Source: Pedobacter cryoconitis (GTDB lineage Bacteria > Bacteroidota > Bacteroidia > Sphingobacteriales > Sphingobacteriaceae). From it: a stretch of 64,000 nucleotides of DNA. Of the stretch, positions 42,225 through 52,256 are shown one piece after another. The translations under genes and the position numbers were made by a program. The stretch covers positions 40,573 to 104,572 of the forward strand of contig NZ_QLLR01000021.1 in NCBI RefSeq assembly GCF_003259615.1, in the 5' to 3' direction. Each line of letters begins with the position of its first letter. Position 1 is the first letter of the stretch. Below the pieces are notes generated by a model. That model was not told where the DNA came from. It worked only from the letters and a program-made list of their open reading frames with translations, and searched no databases.

Positions 42225-45200
42225 ATGAAAAAACTTCTACAGAGTTTGTTCGTACTTTTGTTTGTTGCAGTATCTGCAATGGCTCAGGAACGGACAATCA
42301 GTGGTACAGTTACGGCTCAGGAAGATGGCCTTCCCCTTCCGGGCGTAAGTGTAAAAATTAAAGGAACACAAATCGCAACAAGTACAGCAGGAAATGGAAA
42401 GTTTACGATTCGTGCAGGCAGCAATGCAGTATTAGTCTTCACTTTTATCGGTTATTTACCTAAAGAGGTTACTGCAGGCGCAAATGCAGTCAATGTGTCT
42501 TTAGTAGCAGACAATCAGCAACTGAATGAAGTTGTGGTCACAGCTATGGGACAGTTAAGAACTAAAAACTCTTTGCCTTATGCAGCGCAACAAGTTAAAG
42601 GTGATGAATTAACACAAACCAGAACCGCAAATGCAGCCTCTGCATTATCAGGAAAGGTTTCTGGTCTTCAAATTATTCAGGGTAACGCTATTGGCGGATC
42701 TACGAATGTGGTGATCAGGGGTAATAAATCATTATTAGGTAATAACCAGGCATTATTTGTAGTGGACGGTGTACCTGTTGATAACTCAACCAACAACTCT
42801 GCAGATCAGAAAAAAGGAAGAGGCGGATATGATTATGGTAACGCTGCGGCGGATATTAATCCTGATGACATCGAATCTGTAAACGTACTGAAAGGTGCCG
42901 CTGCAAGTGCATTGTATGGTTCAAGAGGTGCGAATGGTGTAGTGATGATTACAACCAAAAGCAGAAAACAAGGTGGTATGGGTATCACAGTCAACACTGG
43001 TCTGTCTATCGGATCAATTGACAAAAAAACATTCCCTAAATATCAGCAGGAGTATGGAGCTGGTTACTCAAAACCATACGAAAGTGGTGATGGTTTCCTG
43101 TTAATTGACGTATTGGGAAATGGTGTGAAAGAAAAAGTTGTGCCAACAGGTGAAGATGCTTCTTTCGGAGCTAAGTTTGATCCTAATTTGCTGGTTTACC
43201 AATGGGACGCATTCGATCCTCTTTCTCCAAACTACCACAAAAAGACTCCATGGGTTGCTGCGGCTAATGGCCCGGCTTCATTTTACGAGACAGCAATTTC
43301 TAACAGTAACAGTATCATGTTAGATGGTTCAACTGATAAAGGGACTATCAAAATTGGCTATAGCAGAAATGATGAAAGAGGTACTTTGCCTAATAGCAGG
43401 GTGCTGAAGAACATTGTGAATTTCGGCGGTACTTATAAAATCACTGATCGTTTAACGGCTTCAGCTACTGCAAACTTCTCGAAAATTGATGGTAAAGGCA
43501 GATATGGTTCTGGTTATAGCGGCTTAAACGTGAATCAGAATTTCAGACAATGGTATCAGACTAACGTGGATATTCAGGATCAGAAATCAGCTTATTTCAG
43601 AGAAAATAAAAACGTAACCTGGAACTGGGCAGATCCTTCTAAACCTTCTGGTTTGGTTGCGAAATATACTGACAACTATTACTGGACCAGATACCAGAAT
43701 TATGAAAATGATACAAGAACAAGGATTTTCGGAAATGCGTCTGTAAATTATAAAGCTACGGATTGGTTGAACATCCTGGGTAGGGTAACTTTAGATACTT
43801 ACAGTGAGCATCAGGAAGAACGCGTTGCGGTTGGTAGCAATGGCGCGGCTTCGTATTCACGTCAGGACAGAACTTTCAATGAAACCAATTATGATTTAAT
43901 TGCAAACTTCGATAAAAATCTTTCTAAAGATTTTAACCTGAAAGCACTCTTAGGTACAAACATTAGAAAAAGTGAATTAAACGGTATTTATAACACGACC
44001 AATGGTGGTTTAATTGTACCTAACTTATACAGTATCTCTAACTCTGTTGGTGCACTGGCTGCTCCTATTGAAAACTTTGAGCCAAAAGAGGTTGATGGCT
44101 ATTTTGGAGGGGTAACATTGGGTTATAGAGAATTCTTAACTTTTGATGCAACATTCAGAAGAGACAGATCTTCAACTTTACCTGTCAGCAATAATACCTA
44201 CAACTACTACTCTTTAGCGGGTAGCTGGTTATTCTCAAAACATATCAATGCAGACTGGTTGTCTTCAGGTAAACTTCGTATTAACCATGCTACGGTTGGT
44301 AATGATGCACCATGGGGAAAAACTTTAAGTGTTTATAAAGTAGAAAATCAATTTGGCAGTACACCGGTTGTTTCTTATCCGAAAATATTAGGTAATCCTC
44401 TTTTGAAACCAGAAACAACAATCAGTACAGAATATGGTCTTGATATGTCGTTCTTAAAAGGCCGTGTTGGTTTTGATGCAACTTACTACACGACTAAAAC
44501 TAAAGATCAGATTGTTCCTGTTGCAGTTTCTCCGGCTACTGGATTTAACAGCATTTACTTGAATGCAGGTACTATCCAGAATAAAGGTGTTGAGCTTTCT
44601 GCTTACGGTACGCCAATTAAAACCAATGATTTTAACTGGACCATTAATGTAAACTGGACCAAAAATCAAAGTAAAGTACTTGAGTTATTCGGTGACAGTA
44701 AAAACCTTCAAATTGAATCATTTAACTCTGGTGTGAGTTTAAATGCAACTTTAGGTCAGCCTTATGGTACAATTCAGGGTAAAACCTACCTTTTCAATGA
44801 TCAGGGCCAGAAAATCGTAAATGAAGATGGTTACTATGACCAGACAACTTCAACAAGTAATGTAATAGGAAATATCAATCCGGATTGGATTGGTGGTATT
44901 TATAACAAATTCAGATATAAAAATCTTACTTTCGGTTTCCTGATTGACATTCGTAAAGGTGGTGATGTATGGTCGTTAGATCAGTTTTATGCAACATACA
45001 CAGGTATTTCACCTACTACTGTCGGACTTAATGATTTAGGTAACCCGGTTAGAAATCCGGTTACTAATGATAGCAAAAGCGGTGGTCTTATTTATCCGGG
45101 TGTAACTGCTGATGGTAAGGTAAACACAAAACGTGTAGCTTATAATGCAGATTCACCAAGATTACCAGTATCTGATTATTCTTATGATGCAGGTTATATC

Positions 45201-45434
45201 AAATTACGTGAGGCTAGTTTAGGCTATTCTTTACCGAAATCAATGATTAAAAACTGGGGACCTGTTAAAGGTGTTGATCTTTCTGTTTACGGAAGAAACC
45301 TTTGGATTATCCATAAAAACCTTCCTGACGCAGATCCTGAAGAGAATTTATCTTCTGGTAATGTTCAGGGCTTCCAGAGTGGTGCATATCCTACCACTAG
45401 AATCATAGGATTTAATGCCAAATTATCATTCTAA
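42225..45434 (+). CDS. SusC/RagA-family TonB-linked outer membrane transporter
   Basis: A 1069-aa protein: signal peptide (ending AMAQ, residue 21), a carboxypeptidase-regulatory-like domain (about 24-105: ISGTVTAQEDGLPLPGVSV), a TonB-box-like LNEVVVTAMG, plug (ALSGKVSGLQIIQG, VIRGNKSLLGNNQALFVVDGVPVDN, LKGAAASALYGSRGANGVVMITT) and a 22-strand barrel ending GFNAKLSF. It imports oligomers with its SusD partner 17 bases downstream. Confidence 0.95.
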   Translation: MKKLLQSLFVLLFVAVSAMAQERTISGTVTAQEDGLPLPGVSVKIKGTQIATSTAGNGKFTIRAGSNAVLVFTFIGYLPKEVTAGANAVNVSLVADNQQLNEVVVTAMGQLRTKNSLPYAAQQVKGDELTQTRTANAASALSGKVSGLQIIQGNAIGGSTNVVIRGNKSLLGNNQALFVVDGVPVDNSTNNSADQKKGRGGYDYGNAAADINPDDIESVNVLKGAAASALYGSRGANGVVMITTKSRKQGGMGITVNTGLSIGSIDKKTFPKYQQEYGAGYSKPYESGDGFLLIDVLGNGVKEKVVPTGEDASFGAKFDPNLLVYQWDAFDPLSPNYHKKTPWVAAANGPASFYETAISNSNSIMLDGSTDKGTIKIGYSRNDERGTLPNSRVLKNIVNFGGTYKITDRLTASATANFSKIDGKGRYGSGYSGLNVNQNFRQWYQTNVDIQDQKSAYFRENKNVTWNWADPSKPSGLVAKYTDNYYWTRYQNYENDTRTRIFGNASVNYKATDWLNILGRVTLDTYSEHQEERVAVGSNGAASYSRQDRTFNETNYDLIANFDKNLSKDFNLKALLGTNIRKSELNGIYNTTNGGLIVPNLYSISNSVGALAAPIENFEPKEVDGYFGGVTLGYREFLTFDATFRRDRSSTLPVSNNTYNYYSLAGSWLFSKHINADWLSSGKLRINHATVGNDAPWGKTLSVYKVENQFGSTPVVSYPKILGNPLLKPETTISTEYGLDMSFLKGRVGFDATYYTTKTKDQIVPVAVSPATGFNSIYLNAGTIQNKGVELSAYGTPIKTNDFNWTINVNWTKNQSKVLELFGDSKNLQIESFNSGVSLNATLGQPYGTIQGKTYLFNDQGQKIVNEDGYYDQTTSTSNVIGNINPDWIGGIYNKFRYKNLTFGFLIDIRKGGDVWSLDQFYATYTGISPTTVGLNDLGNPVRNPVTNDSKSGGLIYPGVTADGKVNTKRVAYNADSPRLPVSDYSYDAGYIKLREASLGYSLPKSMIKNWGPVKGVDLSVYGRNLWIIHKNLPDADPEENLSSGNVQGFQSGAYPTTRIIGFNAKLSF

Positions 45435-45451
45435 ACTCAAATTCAATTAAG

Positions 45452-46879
45452 ATGAAAAAAGTTATAATATTTTTTATTGGCATGCTCTCATTAGCTGCGT
45501 GTAAAAAAGATATTTCTTCGCTAAATACCGATACGAAGAATCCCCCTGTTGTGCCTGCCGGACCTTTATTTTCATTCGCTACAAAAGCTTATGTGGATGC
45601 AATGACCAGTGCAAGTGTAAATGTTAATGTATTCAGATTTACGGTTAGTCATTGGGCAATGACTACTTATCAGGATGAGGCCAGATACGATTTTACCACC
45701 AGAACTATTCCTCAAATCTGGTTCAGAACAATGTATACAGACGTACTTCGAAATCTAAACAATTCTGCTGAATTAGTTGCTGCAGATCCTCTGTTAGCTG
45801 CTGGTGTGAAAGCAAATCAGTTAGCGATACTGGATATTATGCAGGTGGCAACTTATAGTACATTGGTGAATACTTTTGGAAATATCCCTTATAGTGAAGG
45901 ATTGGATAAGGGTAATTTATTCCCTAAATATGATGACGCTAAAACAGTTTCACTGGATCTGATCAAACGTCTGGGCAATGACATCACTAAATTAAATGCA
46001 GCAAGCGATGGTTTTTCTGCAACAGCAGATATTATTAATAAGGGCTCGGTTGCTAAATGGATTAAATTTGCAAATACTTTGCGTATGCAGCAGGGATTGA
46101 TCCTTGCTGATGTAGACGACGCTACTGCAAGAGCTGCTGTACAAGCTTCAGATGCTGGTGCAATTTCATCTGCTGCTGAAAATAGTATATTCAATTATTT
46201 AACAGGAGCACCGAGTCAAAATCCATTATTTGTTGATATTGTGACTGAAGCACGTGGTGATTATGTGGTTGCTGAAGATTTAATGAATAAACTATTGGCA
46301 TTGTCTGATCCGCGTTTACCTCAGTATGCTGCGAAGAACTCTGTTGGTGTTTATGTTGGTGGTGTAGTTGGAAGTGGTAATACCCTGAGTATAATTTCGG
46401 AGCCTGCTCCGAAAGTTTATGCGGCTGACGCTCCAAGTGTAGTCATGGACTATGTAGAGACTGAATTCTACAGAGCTGAAGCAGTTGAAAGAGGTTATGC
46501 AGTTGCAGGTAGTGCTGAAGGGCATTATAAAAATGCAATTACTGCATCTATCTTATTTTGGGGAGGAACAGCAGAAGAAGCTGCTGCTTACTTAGCGCAA
46601 CCAGCTGTAGCTTATGCAACAGCAACAGGTACGTGGAAAGAAAAAATCGGAACTCAAAAATGGATTGCTTTATATAGCCGTCCGTTTAATGGCTGGACCG
46701 AAATGAGAAGACTTGATTTTCCTAAAATTACACCTCCTGCAAGTGCGACATCTGCTTACCCAACCAGATTTACTTATCCAAGTAATGAACAACAGTTAAA
46801 TGGTACTAATTATGCTGCTGCTGCTGCTGCAATTGGTGGTGATAAGCAAACAACTAAGTTATTCTGGGATAAATTTTAA
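45452..46879 (+). CDS. SusD/RagB-family substrate-binding lipoprotein
   Basis: A 475-aa lipoprotein (lipobox SLAAC, Cys near residue 17) with TPR-like helices: NQLAILDIMQVATYSTLVNTFGNIPYSEGL, KWIKFANTLRMQQGLI, and EFYRAEAVERGY. It looks like the SusD-like_2 branch. It caps the SusC channel at the cell surface. No glycosidase, peptidase or sigma/anti-sigma pair is adjacent, so the ligand cannot be guessed. Confidence 0.92.
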   Translation: MKKVIIFFIGMLSLAACKKDISSLNTDTKNPPVVPAGPLFSFATKAYVDAMTSASVNVNVFRFTVSHWAMTTYQDEARYDFTTRTIPQIWFRTMYTDVLRNLNNSAELVAADPLLAAGVKANQLAILDIMQVATYSTLVNTFGNIPYSEGLDKGNLFPKYDDAKTVSLDLIKRLGNDITKLNAASDGFSATADIINKGSVAKWIKFANTLRMQQGLILADVDDATARAAVQASDAGAISSAAENSIFNYLTGAPSQNPLFVDIVTEARGDYVVAEDLMNKLLALSDPRLPQYAAKNSVGVYVGGVVGSGNTLSIISEPAPKVYAADAPSVVMDYVETEFYRAEAVERGYAVAGSAEGHYKNAITASILFWGGTAEEAAAYLAQPAVAYATATGTWKEKIGTQKWIALYSRPFNGWTEMRRLDFPKITPPASATSAYPTRFTYPSNEQQLNGTNYAAAAAAIGGDKQTTKLFWDKF

Positions 46880-46930
46880 ATTTCAGGTGCTTTTTTACAT
46901 AATTTAAGATCATTTCAATGATTTTAATCG

Positions 46931-46960
46931 AATACCCTCAGGATTCTTCCTGAGGGTATT
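46931..46960 (+). terminator. Rho-independent terminator of susCD
   Basis: A perfect 13-bp stem (AATACCCTCAGGA / TCCTGAGGGTATT, loop TTCT) precedes CTTTTTTT. Confidence 0.92.
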
Positions 46961-47000
46961 CTTTTTTTAGGGTTAAAAAGCTTCTTATTTTGCTTTATGA

Positions 47001-47039
47001 AATAAAAATGGAATTCTGATTAAGAATTCCATTTTTATT
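47001..47039. terminator. Second palindromic hairpin after susCD
   Basis: A perfect 17-bp AT-rich stem (47001-47017 and 47023-47039, loop GATTA) lies 40 bases after the first terminator. It could be a back-up or bidirectional terminator. Confidence 0.65.
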
Positions 47040-47135
47040 GGGTTAAAAAATTGGTTTTTAGTGTGATAGGTGAAAAATAGCGTATATTAATGTAATAGAA
47101 ATAATACCTGAACCAAAACTTATCAACCAAGACCT

Positions 47136-49901
47136 ATGAAAAAACATTTATTAGTAGTTGCCTTGCTGTTCCTCTGTACAGGATTTATCATGGCACAAAA
47201 AAAGGCTGTTACCGGAACCGTTATTGACGGGGCCAGTAAAGAAAAGATTCCTGGTGTATCTATCCGGGTAAAGGGAAGTACTTTAAGTACGAGTACCAAC
47301 CAGAACGGACAATTTTCTATCCTTGCAGGTCCGGCAGATCAGCTGATTTTCAGTTATACAGGTTATACCGCAGTAACAGCGACTGTAGGTGCCAGTACGG
47401 AAATGGATATAACCTTAGAAAGTAATACAGCTCAGTTAAATGAAGTGGTATTGATCGGTACGCGTTCTGCGGGCCGGGTAAAGCTAGAAACGGCTGTTCC
47501 GGTTGACATTGTGAATGTGAGTAAATCTGCGGCTACAACGGGCCGTATGGAGCTTACTGACATCTTAAATTATGCGGCACCTTCGTTTAATTATAATAAG
47601 CAGTCGGGTTCTGATGGGGCGGATCATGTGGAGCTGGGTACCTTAAGAGGTTTAGGGCCTGACCAGACTTTAGTGTTGATTAACGGTAAACGCCGCCACT
47701 CTACTGCTTTTGTTTCCGTATTCGGAACACGCGGAAGGGGTAACTCTGGTGTGGACCTGAGTACGATCCCTACAGCTTCAATTGAGCGGGTAGAGATTTT
47801 AAGAGACGGGGCATCGGCGCAATATGGCTCTGACGCGATAGCTGGGGTAATTAATATTGTGTTAAAGAAAACGGTGAACCAGTTTAATATCAATGCGGGT
47901 TATTCCGGATACTATGACCCCACATTCAATAGTAAAAATAGTGTAGTCGCCAATCAATATCCGCATGGCGGATCAATTGATGGAAATGCAGTCAATGTAG
48001 ATGCAAACTATGGCTTTAAAATAGGCAAAGAGGGTTTCCTGAACATTACCGCAGATTATTCAAAAAGTGGAAAAACATATAGACAGGTGCGGGACACGAC
48101 TACTTCAGATCCTAAAGCATTGCCTGTAAATACAGCCAGGCGTGCTAACGGGGACGGTTCGTCTGAGAATGGGACTATTTTTTTTAACAATGAAATCCCA
48201 TTGAGTCCCAAAACTACTTTCTACAGTTTTGGCGGATACAGTTATAAAGGATCAGATGCTTATGCGTTTTCGAGAAACTTCCTGGCCCGGCCAGATCGTT
48301 TTCCGACAACCGGCACTGGTGCGTTGATTCCGGCAGACGGGATCATCTTTAATACACCTGACGGGGATTCTTATTATAATCCGTTAATTGAGACACATAA
48401 CACGGATGTATCATTTGCTGGTGGTCTGAAAGGAAGTTTTGGGGATGCCTGGGATTGGGATCTGAGTAACAATACAGGAAGTAATAATTTTCATTTTTAT
48501 GGTGAAAAAACGTTTAACGCATCCTTAGGAGCTGACAAAACACATTTTGATGATGGGGGATCGGCTTTCTTACAAAATACAACTAACCTGAATTTCAGTA
48601 AACATTTTGATAAAGTACTGTCTGGTTTTAACCTTGGTTTTGGTGCAGAATACCGTTATGAACGCTATAAAATCTTTTCGGGAGAAGAGGCCTCTTATAA
48701 AAATTATGATCCAAATGGGGTAAAAGCGGCAGGTTCGCAAGGCTTTCCGGGTTTCCAGCCTGGTGACGCTGTGAATGCAAACCGTAAAGTATTTGGTGGT
48801 TTCGTGGATTTTGAGGTTGACATTACTAAAAAATGGCTGATCGATTTCGCCAACAGGCTGGAGCACTACAATGATTTTGGCTATAACTTCAGCACTAAAT
48901 TTGCTACCCGTTACAAGCTAACAGATAATTTTAATATCCGTGGTTCGGTAGGTACGGGGTTCCGTGCGCCATCCTTACAGCAAATTAACTATAGTTCGAC
49001 CTTTACGAATGTTCAGGGCGCTATAATTTCTGAAGTAAAGATCGCACCTAATTACAGTCCGATCACGCAGGCGGCAGGTATTCCCAACCTGAAACAGGAA
49101 AAGTCTAAAAATGCAGGTCTTGGATTTACCTTCAAACCGGTTCCTGAATTCAGTATTACTGTAGACGGTTATATCATTAAGGTAACTGATCGTGTTGTAC
49201 TATCCGGCCAGTTTAGTGCTGACGATACTTCGCTTGACCCTTCCTTTACCAATGCGTTAAAAGCATTACACGTAGGCTCTGCGCAATTCTTCGCTAATGC
49301 CGTTAACACGACTAACCGTGGTTTGGATGTGGTGCTGGATTACAATAAAACTATTGGAGATAACCGTTACCGGATGCTGTTTACAGGAAACTTCCAGCAT
49401 ATGACGATTGATAAGGTCAATTATCCGCCTATTCTGGGGAAAACGGAAACTTTACAGGAGACTTTCCTGAGTTCAAGGGAGAAGAAGTTTATCCTGGCTT
49501 CTGCACCTTCCGCTAAGTTCTCTTTAAACCCGGAATTCGGGCATAAGGATTTTACTGCGGGTTTGCGTTTTACTTACTTTGGAAAAGTTGAGATCAATGG
49601 ATATGGCGATGGGTCAAGTATTTACCCGACAGTTCCGGCTGATAATGGTTCCGGCCCGCTGCCAGATCTGTATAATTACAGCGGAAAAGTAGTGAGTGAT
49701 GTTTATTTCTCTTATAAATTGAACAAGCTCGCCCGGATTACGCTGGGTTCTGATAATATATTTAATGTACATCCTGATTTAGGGTATGTTCAGGGGGCGA
49801 AAGGATTTGCTTATAACAATGAACCTGCGGGACCTTTTGATGCGGTGCAAATGGGTGGAAATGGAAGGCGTTTCTTTGTTCGCGTGGGTTTAACGCTATA
49901 G
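47136..49901 (+). CDS. TonB-dependent receptor (non-SusC type)
   Basis: A 921-aa receptor: signal peptide (about 21 residues), carboxypeptidase-regulatory-like domain (VTGTVIDGASKEKIPGVSI), plug (MELTDILNYAAPSFNYNKQ, LGPDQTLVLINGKRRHSTAF, VEILRDGASAQYGSDAIAGVINIVLK) and barrel. The plug resembles receptors for siderophore, cobalamin or small nutrients rather than SusC, and no SusD follows. There is no N-terminal signalling domain. Ligand unknown. Confidence 0.9.
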   Translation: MKKHLLVVALLFLCTGFIMAQKKAVTGTVIDGASKEKIPGVSIRVKGSTLSTSTNQNGQFSILAGPADQLIFSYTGYTAVTATVGASTEMDITLESNTAQLNEVVLIGTRSAGRVKLETAVPVDIVNVSKSAATTGRMELTDILNYAAPSFNYNKQSGSDGADHVELGTLRGLGPDQTLVLINGKRRHSTAFVSVFGTRGRGNSGVDLSTIPTASIERVEILRDGASAQYGSDAIAGVINIVLKKTVNQFNINAGYSGYYDPTFNSKNSVVANQYPHGGSIDGNAVNVDANYGFKIGKEGFLNITADYSKSGKTYRQVRDTTTSDPKALPVNTARRANGDGSSENGTIFFNNEIPLSPKTTFYSFGGYSYKGSDAYAFSRNFLARPDRFPTTGTGALIPADGIIFNTPDGDSYYNPLIETHNTDVSFAGGLKGSFGDAWDWDLSNNTGSNNFHFYGEKTFNASLGADKTHFDDGGSAFLQNTTNLNFSKHFDKVLSGFNLGFGAEYRYERYKIFSGEEASYKNYDPNGVKAAGSQGFPGFQPGDAVNANRKVFGGFVDFEVDITKKWLIDFANRLEHYNDFGYNFSTKFATRYKLTDNFNIRGSVGTGFRAPSLQQINYSSTFTNVQGAIISEVKIAPNYSPITQAAGIPNLKQEKSKNAGLGFTFKPVPEFSITVDGYIIKVTDRVVLSGQFSADDTSLDPSFTNALKALHVGSAQFFANAVNTTNRGLDVVLDYNKTIGDNRYRMLFTGNFQHMTIDKVNYPPILGKTETLQETFLSSREKKFILASAPSAKFSLNPEFGHKDFTAGLRFTYFGKVEINGYGDGSSIYPTVPADNGSGPLPDLYNYSGKVVSDVYFSYKLNKLARITLGSDNIFNVHPDLGYVQGAKGFAYNNEPAGPFDAVQMGGNGRRFFVRVGLTL

Positions 49902-49920
49902 TATTTCAGTTAAAAGGATA

Positions 49921-49961
49921 AAAAACCACACCGGCCGGCTGAGCTTGCCCGTGTGGTTTTT
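49921..49961 (+). terminator. Rho-independent terminator of TonB receptor gene
   Basis: An 11-bp outer stem (AAAAACCACAC / GTGTGGTTTTT) encloses a GC-rich interior with further pairing. Confidence 0.85.
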
Positions 49962-50030
49962 GTGTATTTTATCTGCACTGAAAACTTTATTGAATCAAAT
50001 TTAAATTTGCTCATATTCAAAAACATTAAA

Positions 50031-50064
50031 TTGTTTTCTTTTTTTGGCAAAAGTTGTATCTTGC
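50031..50064 (+). promoter_or_regulatory. Candidate promoter of ppiD-like gene
   Basis: TTG (50031-50033) and TATCTTGC (50057-50064, near TAnnTTTG) are 23 bases apart, 31 bases before the ATG. Confidence 0.4.
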
Positions 50065-50095
50065 GCCCTCTTTAGAAATATAAATAATAGATATT

Positions 50096-52192
50096 ATGGG
50101 TTTTATGACATTTTTGCGGAATCGCATGGGCATTATCTTAGTGGGCGCCATCGGTTTTGCAATTGTTGCATTTTTAGTCGGTGATGCAATTAACGTAGGA
50201 AAGCCTTTCTGGGCAGCATCTCAAAAAGTTGTTGGGTCAGTAGATGGTGAGGACATCAACATCGATGAATTCGGTCCTAAAGTAGATCAGAATTTACAAC
50301 AATTCAAACAGCAATACGGTGGTAGTGCTAATCCTCAAATGACAGCTATGGCTGTTGACAACGCATGGAATGGTGAATTGGCTACTTTATTGTTAGCTAA
50401 AGAATATCACCGTTTAGGTTTAGGTATTTCCAGCGAAGAATTGTTCGATTTATACCAGGGTAAAAATCCCAGCCCGCTGATCGTTCAATATTTTGGTAAT
50501 CCTCAAACTGGTCAGGTTGACCGTGCTGCGGTAATCAATTCATTGAAACAACAAGCCTCAAATCCTCAGTTGAAACAACAATGGGATTTACTGGAAGCTG
50601 AAGTTGAAAAACAAGCTTTACAGCAGAAATATGCTAACTTAATTAAAAACTCTGTTTACGTAACTTCCATTGAAGCTAACGATGAATATCAGAACAGAAA
50701 TAAACTGGCTAACTTTAACTATGTAAGCCTGGATTATGCAAGCATTCCTGACGCGTCAGTTAAGCCTTCGCAGTCTGACTATTCAGATTACTACAATAAC
50801 AACAAGAAAAGATTTGATAATCCAACAGAGACCCGTTCATTTGAATATGTCTCTTTCAGTGTTAATCCAACTAAAGAAGACTCTGCTGCTGTTAAAGGCC
50901 AGATTGAAAAATTAGCTTCGGATTTCAAAGCTTCTAAAAGTGATTCTTTATTTGCAGCAGTTAATTCTGATGTAAAAGTTCCATATGCTTATATCAACAA
51001 AGGTAAATTAGATCCTAAAATTGATTCAGCAGTATTTGCTTTACCAGCAGGTAGTTTCTACGGACCAGTGTTCAGCGGAAACTCTTACAAACTGGTTAAA
51101 GTTATCGATACCCGTTTTTCTCCTGATTCAGTTAAAGCAAGTCACATTCTTTTAGACGCAACTAAATTAGGTGGTGTGGATAAAGCAGAGAAAATGGCTG
51201 ACTCTTTAAAAAACCTGATTCAAAAAGGAGCAAGTTTTGCTGAATTGGCTAAAACCTACAGTGTAGACGGATCGAAAGATAAAGGTGGTGAGCTGGGTAC
51301 TTTCTCCAGAGGACAAATGGTCCCTGAATTTGAGAATGCAGCATTTAATGGTCAGGTTGGTGAGCTGAAGGTAGTACGTTCACAGTTCGGTGTACACTTA
51401 ATTAAAATCGAAAAACAAATTGGTTCTTCTAAAGTAGCTAAACTGGCTTACATTGAGAAAAACCTTACACCAAGCAGCAAAACTAAGGATCAGGCTTATA
51501 AAAAAGCATCTAACTTCCTGAATGTAGCTAAAGGTGATAATTTTAGTGCTGAAGCTAAGAAATTAGGTTATACAGTAGCGGTTGCAGATAGAATTACAGG
51601 AAGCCAGGGTTATGCGCCAGGACTGGATAATCCCCGTCAGTTGATCCGTGATGCTTTTGCAGCTAAAAAAGGTGACGTGTTAACAGAAGTTTATCAAATG
51701 GATAATGCTTTCGTTGTAGCACACGTAACTGACATTAAAGCAAAAGGTATTCTGCCTCTTGATGCTGTTAAAAAGGATATTGAGCCAATGGTAATCAATG
51801 CGGTTAAAGCAAAGATGCTGACGGAAAAATTAAACAATGCAGCTAAAGGTGCTGGCAGTCTGGCTCAGGTAGCTCAGAAAGTTGGTAAAACAGTTACTCC
51901 TGTTTCTAACATTGTTTTCTCTAACCCTATTGTACCGGGCGCGGCACAGGAAAATAAGCTGATTGGTAGTGTATTTGGTTCAACACCAGGTAAAATGTCC
52001 AAGCCAATTGATGGTGAACACGGTGTATATGTATTTACAGTAAACGGATTTACGAATCCTGCACCAATTGGAAATACTTACAAACAAAAAGAAACTATGC
52101 GTCAGGTTATTGCTCAGAAGTCATTAGGAGCAGCATTCCAGGCATTGCAAGATAAAAGTGACATAAAAGACAATAGAGTGAAATTCTATTAA
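50096..52192 (+). CDS. PpiD-like periplasmic peptidyl-prolyl isomerase/chaperone
   Basis: A 698-aa protein with one N-terminal membrane anchor (about 10-32), a SurA_N-like helical domain and a parvulin domain at about residues 340-445 (VKASHILLDATK, GASFAELAKTYSVDGSKDKGGELGTFSRGQMVPEFENAAF, SQFGVHLIKIEK). A second less conserved rotamase-like region follows. It should assist folding of exported envelope proteins. Confidence 0.9.
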   Translation: MGFMTFLRNRMGIILVGAIGFAIVAFLVGDAINVGKPFWAASQKVVGSVDGEDINIDEFGPKVDQNLQQFKQQYGGSANPQMTAMAVDNAWNGELATLLLAKEYHRLGLGISSEELFDLYQGKNPSPLIVQYFGNPQTGQVDRAAVINSLKQQASNPQLKQQWDLLEAEVEKQALQQKYANLIKNSVYVTSIEANDEYQNRNKLANFNYVSLDYASIPDASVKPSQSDYSDYYNNNKKRFDNPTETRSFEYVSFSVNPTKEDSAAVKGQIEKLASDFKASKSDSLFAAVNSDVKVPYAYINKGKLDPKIDSAVFALPAGSFYGPVFSGNSYKLVKVIDTRFSPDSVKASHILLDATKLGGVDKAEKMADSLKNLIQKGASFAELAKTYSVDGSKDKGGELGTFSRGQMVPEFENAAFNGQVGELKVVRSQFGVHLIKIEKQIGSSKVAKLAYIEKNLTPSSKTKDQAYKKASNFLNVAKGDNFSAEAKKLGYTVAVADRITGSQGYAPGLDNPRQLIRDAFAAKKGDVLTEVYQMDNAFVVAHVTDIKAKGILPLDAVKKDIEPMVINAVKAKMLTEKLNNAAKGAGSLAQVAQKVGKTVTPVSNIVFSNPIVPGAAQENKLIGSVFGSTPGKMSKPIDGEHGVYVFTVNGFTNPAPIGNTYKQKETMRQVIAQKSLGAAFQALQDKSDIKDNRVKFY

Positions 52193-52212
52193 TCTTATTT
52201 TACGTAATTTTG

Positions 52213-52239
52213 AAACCGGAAGTATATCACTTCCGGTTT
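52213..52239 (+). terminator. Rho-independent terminator of ppiD-like gene
   Basis: An 11-bp stem (AAACCGGAAGT / ACTTCCGGTTT, loop ATATC) is followed by TTTTTATTTT. Confidence 0.9.
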
Positions 52240-52256
52240 TTTTATTTTAAGCGAAA

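Noticed and set aside
46191..46436. Minus-strand His/Gln-rich 81-residue frame
   Set aside because: It is the shadow of the SusD-like gene on the other strand.
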